Part shown: piece by piece, positions 23,160-29,987 of the stretch
Position numbering within the stretch: the first letter of the stretch is position 1
Layout: the number at the start of each line of letters is the position of its first letter
IMG/VR virus record: IMGVR_UViG_3300008262_000128
Location: 1-39,491 of that record
Length of the DNA stretch: 39,491 bases
Source of the DNA: a virus
Strand: one strand, 5' to 3'
The notes under the pieces: model-generated
What the model saw: only the letters and a program-made list of their open reading frames with translations
What the model was told of the DNA's origin: nothing
Databases searched by the model: none
Made by a program: the position numbers and the translations under genes

Positions 23160-23888
23160 GTGGCACTCGTACTCGACATCGAAACCGTCCCGCTCTCTTC
23201 AGCGGCAGACGCGCCGTACCCGGAAGACCGCCAGCCGCCAGCGAACTACAAGTCGGCGGAGACCATCGCCAAGTGGCGCGAGCAGGACCGCCTCCGCTGG
23301 GTCGATGAGCGCATCAAGAAGGCCAGCCTCAATGCTCGGCTCGGGCGGGTGCTGTGCCTCGGCTGGGCGATCTCTGGAGAGGACGGCCCGGATCGGCAGG
23401 GCGTGATCTACGCCGAGACAGAGGACCGCGAGGCCGATCTCCTGCGCCAGTTCTGGCGGCTGGTTGAACACGAGAACGGCGCGGTCGTGACGTGGAACGG
23501 GACGTGGGACCTTCGCTTCCTGACCCTGCGCTCGCTCTATCACGGCGTGATCCCGACGATCCCGCCCAACCTCATCGCGCTCTGGTTTAAGCGGTACCGC
23601 ACCCAGCCGCACTTCGACTGCAAGGCCGTCCTGCTCAACTGGGATGTCATCCAGTCCGGCGAGGGCCTCAACGAGTGGGCCAAGTTCTTCGGCGTCCCGG
23701 GCAAGACGGACGGCCTGTCGGGTGGCGATGTCTACCCGCTCTTCGCTGGCGGGATGCACGACGAGGTCGCGGAGTACTGCCTCGCCGATGTCCTCGCGAC
23801 CAAGGCCATCTACCACAAGATGCTGTCGGTCTTCGGCTCGGCGCACGGGGTGAAGCACCCCACGGAGGACGAGTGGATCACCGAGTGA
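23160..23888 (+). CDS. DEDDy 3'-5' exonuclease (PolB-exonuclease-like)
   Basis: A 242-aa protein from GTG 23160 (MALVLDIETV). All three exonuclease motifs are present: Asp6 and Glu8 in LDIET, Asn113 and Asp117 in TWNGTWDLRFL, and Tyr206-x3-Asp210 in EYCLADVLATKA. It fits the stand-alone family related to the proofreading domain of family B polymerases (COG3298-like). It removes nucleotides from 3' ends using two metal ions. No polymerase is visible in this genome, so it probably works with host replication or in recombination and host DNA turnover. Confidence 0.85.
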   Translation: MALVLDIETVPLSSAADAPYPEDRQPPANYKSAETIAKWREQDRLRWVDERIKKASLNARLGRVLCLGWAISGEDGPDRQGVIYAETEDREADLLRQFWRLVEHENGAVVTWNGTWDLRFLTLRSLYHGVIPTIPPNLIALWFKRYRTQPHFDCKAVLLNWDVIQSGEGLNEWAKFFGVPGKTDGLSGGDVYPLFAGGMHDEVAEYCLADVLATKAIYHKMLSVFGSAHGVKHPTEDEWITE

Positions 23889-24109
23889 CGCCCTGCCACG
23901 ACGAGGACTTCGAGGGCTACGTCAAGACCCACGAGAACGCCAAGGTCGTGACGGGCGAGTACAAGATTCCGTGGCCTCCGTTGAACGTGCATCGCCACCC
24001 CTCGACCTTTGCCGAACCGCTCTTCGCGCTCGGGTGTACGCTGGTGTTCATCACGCTCTTCGGTCTCGCCGCGCTCGGCATTCTCACGGTGATGCGATGG
24101 CTATTCTAA
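23885..24109 (+). CDS. Small single-span membrane protein
   Basis: A 74-aa protein from GTG 23885 (GTGA overlap with the exonuclease stop). The N-terminal half is charged. The C-terminal half contains one membrane segment, LFALGCTLVFITLFGLAALG, and ends VMRWLF, so the N-terminus should face the cytoplasm or the periplasm as an anchor. Its end overlaps the VRR-NUC gene by 13 bases. The function is unknown. Confidence 0.6.
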   Translation: MTPCHDEDFEGYVKTHENAKVVTGEYKIPWPPLNVHRHPSTFAEPLFALGCTLVFITLFGLAALGILTVMRWLF

Positions 24110-24504
24110 AGAGCCGCAAGCGGCCCCAGTATCTGGAGGCCATCGAGCAACGGCTCTTCATCAAGCGCCTGCGTCTCGATCCGCGCACCAAAGACCTGCC
24201 GTGGTGTAGTGTGCCGAACGGGGGTAAGCGAAGCCCTCGCGAGGCGGCGTTGCTCAAGGCCGAAGGGGTGCAGGCCGGGGTGCCGGACTGGTTGTTGTTC
24301 GAGGTCCTCGCCAATACGGAAACGCACTTGCTCACGAGCGGCCTTGCCATCGAGTTCAAGTCACCGTCAGGCAAGGGAAGAGTGTCGGACAATCAGCAAG
24401 TGTGGCACGAGAACCTTCGCCGCAACGGTTGGGATGTCTACATCTGCACCACCGCTGAAGAGGCGTGGCGCATCACGATGGAGTACCTGCAACTTGAGCT
24501 ATAA
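24097..24504 (+). CDS. VRR-NUC domain nuclease
   Basis: A 135-aa protein from ATG 24097. Markers of the VRR-NUC (PD-(D/E)XK) family are NGGKRSPREAALLKAEGVQA, then GVPDWLLF with Asp64, AIEFKSPSGKGRVSDNQQ with Glu86 and Lys88, and a final strand WDVYICTTAEEA. Stand-alone VRR-NUC proteins are frequent in phages and can cut structured DNA such as Holliday junctions. It should process replication or packaging intermediates. Overlapping genes lie on both sides. Confidence 0.85.
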   Translation: MAILKSRKRPQYLEAIEQRLFIKRLRLDPRTKDLPWCSVPNGGKRSPREAALLKAEGVQAGVPDWLLFEVLANTETHLLTSGLAIEFKSPSGKGRVSDNQQVWHENLRRNGWDVYICTTAEEAWRITMEYLQLEL

Positions 24505-24679
24505 GCCTGTCGCCTGTTCCTGCTGGGAGTACTGCCCCGTCTGTGCGGGGGAGCCGCTCACCGCCCAAGCCCTCGCCGTCCACAATCGGCGCGTGGCCTG
24601 TCACGGGGAGCGTGACTATCCCGCCGAGCCGATCCTGCCCCACCCCTTTCTCCGGAGACCCGAATGGTTATCGCGTTAG
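24494..24679 (+). CDS. Possible small zinc-finger protein (TTG start)
   Basis: A 61-aa frame from TTG 24494 (MSYKPVACSC). The N-terminus carries a tight Cys cluster, CSCWEYCPVCAGE, and a later CHGERDYP. It overlaps the VRR-NUC stop by 11 bases and the next ATG by 16, filling what would otherwise be a 159-base gap in a gapless operon. The weak start codon makes this less certain. The Cys cluster and spacing argue that it is real. Confidence 0.5.
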   Translation: MSYKPVACSCWEYCPVCAGEPLTAQALAVHNRRVACHGERDYPAEPILPHPFLRRPEWLSR

Positions 24680-24885
24680 TCGTTTCGTTCGCCGCGCTGG
24701 GCTACTGCATCTGGCTGTTGCGGAAGATGGCAGTCGAAATCATCGCCCTTCGCACCACGCTCAAGGCACTCTCGACCGAGACCGCTACGCTCGCGAATGC
24801 GTTCGAGTCGGTCATCTGGAACGTCACCGTGACGCCTTCTGCTACTAAGACCACCACCAAGAAGCCCCGCGCCCGAGTGCGCTAG
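24664..24885 (+). CDS. Small membrane protein
   Basis: A 73-aa protein with an N-terminal membrane helix (MVIALVVSFAALGYCIWLL), a helical stretch (MAVEIIALRTTLKALSTETA) and a basic Lys/Arg/Thr tail. It has one predicted anchor and a cytoplasmic basic end. The function is unknown; superinfection exclusion or membrane attachment are guesses only. Confidence 0.6.
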   Translation: MVIALVVSFAALGYCIWLLRKMAVEIIALRTTLKALSTETATLANAFESVIWNVTVTPSATKTTTKKPRARVR

Positions 24886-24894
24886 GAGTTGTCG

Positions 24895-25068
24895 ATGTCA
24901 CAGGGGAAGGGAAGCACGGCGCGACCGCTGACCGTGAGTCAGGATGAGTACGCACGGCGCTGGGCGCTCGCGTTCGGCTCGGAGGAGGCGCTCGAAGAAG
25001 CGGTCGCGAATGCCGATCAGCACTACACACTCAAGCGCGAAGCGCAGGAGGCCGAGCGTGGCGCATAA
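24895..25068 (+). CDS. Hypothetical 57-aa protein
   Basis: Starts at ATG 24895 after an AGGAG site. Its sequence begins MSQGKGSTARPLTVSQDEYA and continues as acidic helix (FGSEEALEEAVANADQ). It is short enough to be missed by usual cut-offs, but a good ribosome site and an 11-base overlap with the next GTG support it. No family recognised. Confidence 0.6.
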   Translation: MSQGKGSTARPLTVSQDEYARRWALAFGSEEALEEAVANADQHYTLKREAQEAERGA

Positions 25069-25618
25069 CATCGACCTGCCCCGCCACCGCTACTGCCACG
25101 TCATCGAGGCGGCGGTGCATCGCAAGGGCCGCGAGGATAAGACCCTGCCCTGCGTCTGGTGGGGGATGAGTGCTACGCCCGGGCGGATGTTCGGCTGTCA
25201 CATTCTCCTCGAATCAGGCGCGGTCATCGTGGACCTCCCGCTCCACGCGCTCCGCCACGAGCGCGATGTGCCGTGGATGACGCAATGGTTGCCTGAGCAG
25301 GCGCAACGCTGGGACGCCTATGGCTGGTCGCTTGAGGCGCACGAGCCTGCCTTCCTCTCCGGCCTCGCCTGTCAGGTGTTGAGCGATGATCACCACCACA
25401 TCACGGGGACGGGCGAGCTGTGGTTCCTGCTCGACCACGTTCGGGACGGTTACTCGCTGGAGCCGGGACAGCATAAGCACCATTGGGTCGTGGCGCTCAC
25501 GGGCGGGACGTTCACCTGTGTGCCGCAGGATATGCTCCTCGTGCAGGAGCTGTCCTTCACCGCCGTCGATGGCATCCCGCCGATCAAGCGGCAGTCCACC
25601 GTCTGGACCTGCGAATGA
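25058..25618 (+). CDS. Hypothetical protein
   Basis: A 186-aa protein from GTG 25058 (MAHNIDLPRHRYC). It is rich in Trp and His, with beta-like segments (GCHILLESGAVIVDLPLHAL, then WVVALTGGTFTCVP). HHHITG and KHHW could bind metal but match no known motif. Its stop overlaps the next ATG (ATGA), coupling it to the glycosyltransferase-like gene. No family was recognised and no function is assigned. Confidence 0.6.
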   Translation: MAHNIDLPRHRYCHVIEAAVHRKGREDKTLPCVWWGMSATPGRMFGCHILLESGAVIVDLPLHALRHERDVPWMTQWLPEQAQRWDAYGWSLEAHEPAFLSGLACQVLSDDHHHITGTGELWFLLDHVRDGYSLEPGQHKHHWVVALTGGTFTCVPQDMLLVQELSFTAVDGIPPIKRQSTVWTCE

Positions 25619-26940
25619 GTGACGCGCTCGAGACCCCGCTCGATGACGCCGGGATCATCAAGGTGATCGCCGCCGCCTACGATGCCACCCGTTGGGAGAC
25701 GATCGTCGAGATCACCGATGCGTGGCTGGAGTCGCGGGGTGAACTGCCGCGCCCTGCCGCCCACTTCCGTGCCGCCGCCCTGCAAGGGGTGGGGCGGTTC
25801 GAGGAGGCCGTGGGCTGGGCGGAGATGGCGGCCCTCACCACCACCCAACCCACCAACCCGCTCGACCCTGCCGCTGTGCAGTACTACGCCGCGCAGATCG
25901 GGTTGGGCCAAGCCTACGCCGTGTGCGGTCGCACGGATGAGTCGCTGAGGGCCTATCGCAAGGCGCTCAGGGTTCCGGTCCTCCAGCCGGAGGCGCTCGC
26001 GTCGAAGGGTCACCTCCGGCTCGCGATCAAGCCGAAGCAATGGCGCAAGGCGTGGCGCGAACACGAGGCGCGTATCCTCGACAAGCGGACGGGCAAGAGC
26101 CGCCTCGACGGGGTGCCGGAGTGGGATGGGAAGCCGACCGATGGTCCCGTCCTCGTCCTGCACGAGCAGGGGATCGGCGATGCGGTGCTGTTCGCTCGCT
26201 GGTTGCCGCTGGTCGCGGAGCGGTCAGGCCATCCACCGATCTGGGTGGGCGAGCGGATGTTTCACCGCTACGTCGAGGCGTTGGGCGACATCCGAACGGC
26301 GGTCGCGGAGGAGGTCTTTGAGCAAGTCGGCGAGGGCGACGAGGCGCGGCTCAAGATGACGCAGGGCGTCTGCTATGTCCGGGCGATGTCGCTCCCGCAC
26401 ACTTTCGACTGCACCCCGGAGAACATCCCCGCGCCGATCGCTCCGCCCTTCTCTCGCGAGCCGCTCCACGCGCACCGTCCGCTTCGGGTGGGCGTCTGCT
26501 GGGAGGGGAGTAAGGGAGCCTATCACAACTTCGACCGCTCGCTCACGCTCGACACCGCCGCCCTGCTCTGGGAGAAGCCGCTGTCGAATGTCGAGTGGGT
26601 CTCGCTCCAGTACAACGTCGAGCCGCCAGCTAGCGCACCCTTCACCAAGATGCCGGAGGGCGATCTCCTCGACACGGCGGAGCGGGTGGCCTCGTGCGAT
26701 CTGGTGGTGACGGTGGACACGAGCGTCCTGCATCTGGCGGGGAGCCTTAACATTCCGACGATCGTGATGCCGCCGATGACGGTGGACTGGCGCTACTCGG
26801 GCTGGCCCGGGGGATCGTCCACGCTCTGGTATCCGAGTGTGCTGGTGGTCAGACGCGACAACGCCCGGGAGACGGAGGCTCAGGTCCGTACTGCCCGGGC
26901 GGTGCTGGAGTCGCTGGTCGAGGCGCTATCGTTTCGCTGA
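25615..26940 (+). CDS. TPR protein with glycosyltransferase-like C-terminal domain
   Basis: A 441-aa protein from ATG 25615. Residues 10-150 are TPR-like helices (AAALQGVGRFEEAVGWAEMA, AYAVCGRTDESLRAYRKAL). From about 170, a Rossmann-type region begins VLVLHEQGIGDAVLFARWLP. It continues through RVGVCWEGSK to DTSVLHLAGSLNIPTIV (about 366), the nucleotide-sugar-binding end seen in GT9 and O-GlcNAc-transferase-like GT-B enzymes. TPR fused to such a domain is known in bacteria. In a phage it could glycosylate virion or host proteins. The acceptor is unknown. Its 3' end overlaps the convergent gene by 15 bases. Confidence 0.75.
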   Translation: MSDALETPLDDAGIIKVIAAAYDATRWETIVEITDAWLESRGELPRPAAHFRAAALQGVGRFEEAVGWAEMAALTTTQPTNPLDPAAVQYYAAQIGLGQAYAVCGRTDESLRAYRKALRVPVLQPEALASKGHLRLAIKPKQWRKAWREHEARILDKRTGKSRLDGVPEWDGKPTDGPVLVLHEQGIGDAVLFARWLPLVAERSGHPPIWVGERMFHRYVEALGDIRTAVAEEVFEQVGEGDEARLKMTQGVCYVRAMSLPHTFDCTPENIPAPIAPPFSREPLHAHRPLRVGVCWEGSKGAYHNFDRSLTLDTAALLWEKPLSNVEWVSLQYNVEPPASAPFTKMPEGDLLDTAERVASCDLVVTVDTSVLHLAGSLNIPTIVMPPMTVDWRYSGWPGGSSTLWYPSVLVVRRDNARETEAQVRTARAVLESLVEALSFR

Positions 26941-27153
26941 TCGCCTCGCCTTCTTCGCCGCCAGCTTCTCGCGGCGATCGGCCTCGACCTGAAGCCGCAC
27001 GGCCTGCATAAAGGCCACGCCGTAGGGCAGGACGAACCCGGAGCGGCGGCGTGGTTCGCGGATCGTGATCCCTTCGGGGGTGAGGGTCACCACCAGCACT
27101 TCGCCGCGATGGGTGGTGACCTTGCGGGTGACGGGGCGGGTCAGGTCGGTCAC
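26926..27153 (-). CDS. Hypothetical basic protein downstream of ArdC
   Basis: A 75-aa protein from GTG 27153, overlapping the ArdC stop (GTGA). A small beta region (VTTHRGEVLVVTLTPEGITI) is followed by a Lys/Arg-rich helix ending KARRSAKR. It could bind nucleic acid. It ends inside the 3' end of the convergent glycosyltransferase-like gene, so no separate terminator exists. The function is unknown. Confidence 0.6.
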   Translation of the reverse strand: MTDLTRPVTRKVTTHRGEVLVVTLTPEGITIREPRRRSGFVLPYGVAFMQAVRLQVEADRREKLAAKKARRSAKR

Positions 27154-28040
27154 TTGCCAGCCTCCACCACAACCGGGGCCGACTGCTCCCCGGTCAGGTA
27201 GTCTGCCGCCTTCTGGGCGAGGCTGGCGGCCTTGGCGAGCATCTCCGGATGCTGGCGGCAGGCCTTGGCCCAGCCCTTCAGGTAGGCCGCGCTCTGGCTG
27301 ATCTGCGCGAACCCGAACCGTCCGGCGAGGAAAGCGGAGGCCAGCTCCGCGACCAGCTCCTCGAAGGCGTAGTCGGCGGTCCCGAACCGTGCCGGGGTGA
27401 TCCGCTTGAGCCGCTTCTCGCCGCCCGTCCAATGGGCCAGCTCGTGGAAGAGGGTCGCGTAGTAGCCCTCGCGGCTGGTGAAGGTCTCCGGATCGGGCAT
27501 CCGGATGGCATCGAGCGCCGGGATGTAGCAGGCGACTGACGCGCCGTGCTTGACATCGGCCCCGCTCCGCTCGACCAGCTCCTCCGCCTCCTCGATCGCC
27601 TCGAAGCCGTTCAGGGTCTCCGGGGTGTGCCGTGCCTTCAGGCTGGCGAGCGCCCCCGGCTCCAGCTCGTCGAGCTGGTCGAGATTGAAGACCCGGAAGC
27701 CACGGGCGAAGAAGTAGCTGGCGGGATCGTTGTCAGCCTCGCTCGGCCCGTTCCCCTGCGTGGCCTTCTTGACGGCCTTGGACATAAAGAACACGGTCGT
27801 GGACCGCTCGCCCTTCCGGACCACGCATCCGGCCTCGATCGCTTGGTTCCACGTCAGCCAGCCCTGCGTCGAGTACTGCGCTCCGGCGAAGATCAGCGCG
27901 ATCACGTTCCCGCCGGAGTAGCGGCGTCCGGTCGCGGCGTTGTACGGGCCACCGCCCGTCCACGGACGCACCCACGGCGTCCGGCCCTGTTCCATCTCGG
28001 TGATGATCTGCTCGAACACATCGGCGTAGACCTTTTGCAT
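27150..28040 (-). CDS. ArdC-like antirestriction protein
   Basis: A 296-aa protein. The N-terminal ArdC domain (residues 1-125) begins MQKVYADVFEQIITEMEQG, followed by the typical RPWTGGGPYNAATGRRYSGG and a ssDNA-binding fold. The C-terminal zincin domain contains HELAHWTG (His199, Glu200, His203) and EELVAE (about 227-232) as third ligand. Plasmid ArdC protects incoming DNA from host restriction, partly by binding single strands. Here it probably protects phage DNA early in infection. Its own promoter and strong leader fix ATG 28040 over a longer frame. Confidence 0.88.
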   Translation of the reverse strand: MQKVYADVFEQIITEMEQGRTPWVRPWTGGGPYNAATGRRYSGGNVIALIFAGAQYSTQGWLTWNQAIEAGCVVRKGERSTTVFFMSKAVKKATQGNGPSEADNDPASYFFARGFRVFNLDQLDELEPGALASLKARHTPETLNGFEAIEEAEELVERSGADVKHGASVACYIPALDAIRMPDPETFTSREGYYATLFHELAHWTGGEKRLKRITPARFGTADYAFEELVAELASAFLAGRFGFAQISQSAAYLKGWAKACRQHPEMLAKAASLAQKAADYLTGEQSAPVVVEAGK

Positions 28041-28121
28041 ACTGCCCCCTTGTGGTGAGTGTTGAACGTGGAACGTAGTGAACACGGGTGAATACTAGTT
28101 AGCCTGCTCGGTGGTTGTCAA
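28041..28121 (-). promoter_or_regulatory. ArdC promoter and CACCACAAGGGGG leader
   Basis: On the minus strand: TTGACA (28121-28116), 18 nt, TAGTAT (28097-28092). The TTGACA contains the stop codon of the upstream gene. A leader of about 45 bases ends in ACACTCACCACAAGGGGGCAGT before ATG 28040. Confidence 0.75.
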
Positions 28122-28318
28122 GCCCTCTTCTCGAGGTGGTGCAGGACGGCGAGCCAGAACATCGAGCGGGTCAGGTACTTGGCGGTGGTCCGGCTCTCCT
28201 GCGCCGGGGTCTGGTTGAGGAGGTCTCGCGCATCCTCCGCCATCATCAGGCCGAGCGAGATCGCGATCGTCGGCCCGTACTTGGAGCGCAGGCGCTGGGC
28301 GGTTCCCTTGCTGGTCAT
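28118..28318 (-). CDS. Hypothetical protein
   Basis: A 66-aa helical protein (MTSKGTAQRLRSKYG), with AISLGLMMAEDARDLLNQTP and a short hydrophobic stretch MFWLAVLHHLEKRA. It starts three bases after the upstream stop. Its own stop codon lies within the ArdC -35 box. The function is unknown. As part of the ArdC arm, an anti-host role is possible. Confidence 0.6.
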   Translation of the reverse strand: MTSKGTAQRLRSKYGPTIAISLGLMMAEDARDLLNQTPAQESRTTAKYLTRSMFWLAVLHHLEKRA

Positions 28319-28321
28319 CGC

Positions 28322-28534
28322 TCAGTCCTCCTCGAACAGCAGGGCCGCGAGCCGCTTTGCTCGCTCGATCCGCTCTCTCAGCTTGTTCGCCACGCGCTCC
28401 GCCGTCCGGATGTGGAAGCCTCCGGTGCCGTCCGCGAAGCGCGGGTCCAGCTCCATCTCGTCCACGCGCTTGAGAAGGATCAGCCGCACGATCGAGGCTT
28501 CCTCCACGCTCAACTTCAGCTTGACCTTGTCCAT
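28322..28534 (-). CDS. Hypothetical protein
   Basis: A 70-aa, highly charged helical protein from ATG 28534 (MDKVKLKLSVEEAS), with ERVANKLRERIERAKRLAAL in the second half. The leader GAGACAAGGGGGACAGG stands before the ATG. Longer upstream frames lie outside the leader and are rejected. No family or function was recognised. Confidence 0.65.
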   Translation of the reverse strand: MDKVKLKLSVEEASIVRLILLKRVDEMELDPRFADGTGGFHIRTAERVANKLRERIERAKRLAALLFEED

Positions 28535-28555
28535 CCTGTCCCCCTTGTCTCTGAT
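28535..28555 (-). promoter_or_regulatory. Leader of the 70-aa gene
   Basis: Minus strand ATCAGAGACAAGGGGGACAGG, a shorter form of the CA-rich, G-run leader. No promoter is evident in the 107-base gap. The rest of the gap holds imperfect GC-rich inverted repeats (CCCACCCC...GGGGTGGG). Confidence 0.55.
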
Positions 28556-28641
28556 CCCCGGAGGCCGTCCGGTGCGGTCCTGCCAGTCCCACCCCCCGGC
28601 TTGCACGGGGTCGCCGCCTGACTCGCGGGGTGGGGGGTGAC

Positions 28642-28995
28642 TTACTGCGCCTGCCCGTCGTGGTGCCGCGCCTTCTGGGCGTAGGCTGTTGCGTCCTGCA
28701 CCGCCAGCTCGAACTGCCACTTGAGCCATTGAGTCCGGGTCATCCGGCTGACGTTCGTCTTCAGGCCGACGAAGCGGTGCAGTTCCGGCCAGAGGTACAC
28801 CGGGGTGTTCTTCGCGGTGTAGTACTGCGGCCCGTTCAGCCCCTCGTAGATGCGGGTCCGAGCGATCGCCTCCGGCAGGGTCTTCTCCGTCAGCGATCCG
28901 ACCTTGATCGCCATCAGATTCCAGATCGCCTTCTGGAAGAGCGGGTCGTTGCGATCCGCTTCCGGCACCCGCTTCGCATCCCAAGTCAACGCCAT
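28642..28995 (-). CDS. Hypothetical protein
   Basis: A 117-aa protein from ATG 28995 (MALTWDAKRVPEADRNDPLF), mixed alpha/beta in character (YLWPELHRFVGLKTNVSRMT). Its leader, GACAGACACAAGGGGGTAGGAA, is one of the clearest copies. It is the second gene of the leftward arm. No family recognised. Strong translation signals suggest a protein needed in quantity early. Confidence 0.65.
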   Translation of the reverse strand: MALTWDAKRVPEADRNDPLFQKAIWNLMAIKVGSLTEKTLPEAIARTRIYEGLNGPQYYTAKNTPVYLWPELHRFVGLKTNVSRMTRTQWLKWQFELAVQDATAYAQKARHHDGQAQ

Positions 28996-29017
28996 TTCCT
29001 ACCCCCTTGTGTCTGTC
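28996..29017 (-). promoter_or_regulatory. Leader of the 117-aa gene
   Basis: Minus strand GACAGACACAAGGGGGTAGG. The rest of the 102-base gap (to 29097) holds a TACCCG-CTTCA-CGGGTA hairpin and a CCCC/GGGG pair but no clear promoter. Confidence 0.6.
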
Positions 29018-29097
29018 CTGCCTCGAGACTGCTGGCCTCGTCAGTACCCGCTTCACGGGTAGACGCCCCCGATCCTCTGGGGACGTTTCGGCCTGAC

Positions 29098-29430
29098 CTA
29101 GCGCGGCAACTGCGTCAGCTCCCACAGGCGGCGACCGATCGCCAGATGTACATCGCGGCGGTCGTGAGCGATCTCCGCCTCCCCGATCTGGTTCCCCTCG
29201 CCATCCACCACCTGACCCACCCAGCTCTTGGTGTCGTGATCATACCAGAGGCGGGTGTCCACCTCGTGCGCCCAATGCAGGGCCTCCGCCGCCAGCCTCG
29301 CCAGCTTCTCAGTCGTGTAGCGTCCGGCGGTGGCCCGAAGCGCGGTGCGAACATTGTACACCCGCCACCCCTGCTCATCGTTGCCCTCGATCTCTGCGGT
29401 CGGGTTGATCCGGATCAGCGTGGTCTGCAT
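29098..29430 (-). CDS. Hypothetical protein, first gene of the leftward arm
   Basis: A 110-aa protein from ATG 29430 (MQTTLIRINPTAEIEGNDEQ). A beta-rich N-terminus and a helix (LARLAAEALHWAHEVDTRLW) are followed by a beta hairpin (WVGQVVDGEGNQIGEAEIA). Promoter and leader directly upstream fix the start; a longer frame from 29505 begins at the promoter. No family is recognised. As first gene on an early-type promoter it is a good candidate for host takeover or anti-defence. Confidence 0.65.
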   Translation of the reverse strand: MQTTLIRINPTAEIEGNDEQGWRVYNVRTALRATAGRYTTEKLARLAAEALHWAHEVDTRLWYDHDTKSWVGQVVDGEGNQIGEAEIAHDRRDVHLAIGRRLWELTQLPR

Positions 29431-29505
29431 TGTGTAGCCCCTTGTGTGAGTGCCGCCGTGATTGGCGACTGGGTAGATAGTAATCACTCCCCCGTGATCA
29501 CGCAA
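29431..29505 (-). promoter_or_regulatory. Promoter and CACTCACACAAGGGG leader of the leftward arm
   Basis: On the minus strand: TTGCGT (29505-29500), 17 nt, TACTAT (29482-29477), then about 40 bases to the leader and ATG 29430. The spacer contains an inverted repeat, ATCAC-N6-GTGAT, a possible operator. The remaining intergenic DNA to 29578 holds a tandem TTCGGGGTCT repeat (29543-29564). Confidence 0.75.
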
Positions 29506-29578
29506 GGGGTCCGCAAGGGTTCCCGAAAGTTGTTACATAACGTTCGGGGTCTCTTCGGGGTCTAACCCGTTCGCTCGC

Positions 29579-29607
29579 TTGCGCTTCCCTCTGCTTCGGG
29601 TTATGTT
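29579..29607 (+). promoter_or_regulatory. Packaging promoter, apparently leaderless
   Basis: TTGCGC (29579-29584), 17 nt, TATGTT (29602-29607). ATG 29616 follows after 8 bases and no ribosome site precedes it, so the terminase mRNA should start at or within two bases of the ATG. The same pair, TTGCGC and TATGTT, recurs at 31461-31489. Confidence 0.75.
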
Positions 29608-29615
29608 CGGCCTAT

Positions 29616-29987
29616 ATGGCACCCGATGACAATACGGCAGAAAAGATCGCACCGACCGCGATCGTCCCCGCTGACGAGGTCCGCCTCGACAAGTGGGGCC
29701 GTCCGCTCGTCGGCTGGGCGATCGACCGATCCAAGAGCGGACGAGGGCCAGCGAAGGGCGCACCGAATGCAGGCCGTCCGCCGGATGCGTGGAAGGCGAC
29801 CCTCCGCGAGCTGGCCTCACGGGAGAACGTGCTGGCCCATATCCAGACGGTGCTGGATGCTGGCCCCGATCACCCGTTCTTCGCCAAGGCGCTGGAGTAC
29901 GTCACCGAGTACGGCTACGGCAAGGCGACCCAGCACATCGAGCAGTCGGGTGGCACCACGCTGGAAGTCATCGTCCGGCACGAGTAG
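29616..29987 (+). CDS. Putative small terminase subunit
   Basis: A 123-aa protein directly upstream of the large terminase. Its N-terminus is disordered and acidic. GRGPAKGAPNAGRPPDAWK resembles the basic linker of several phage small terminases, followed by helices (ATLRELASRENVLAHIQTVL) and a C-terminal EQSGGTTLEVIVRHE, a common ending in such proteins. The small subunit selects phage DNA for packaging and regulates the motor. The call rests on context and overall pattern; no definite HTH was seen. Confidence 0.7.
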   Translation: MAPDDNTAEKIAPTAIVPADEVRLDKWGRPLVGWAIDRSKSGRGPAKGAPNAGRPPDAWKATLRELASRENVLAHIQTVLDAGPDHPFFAKALEYVTEYGYGKATQHIEQSGGTTLEVIVRHE

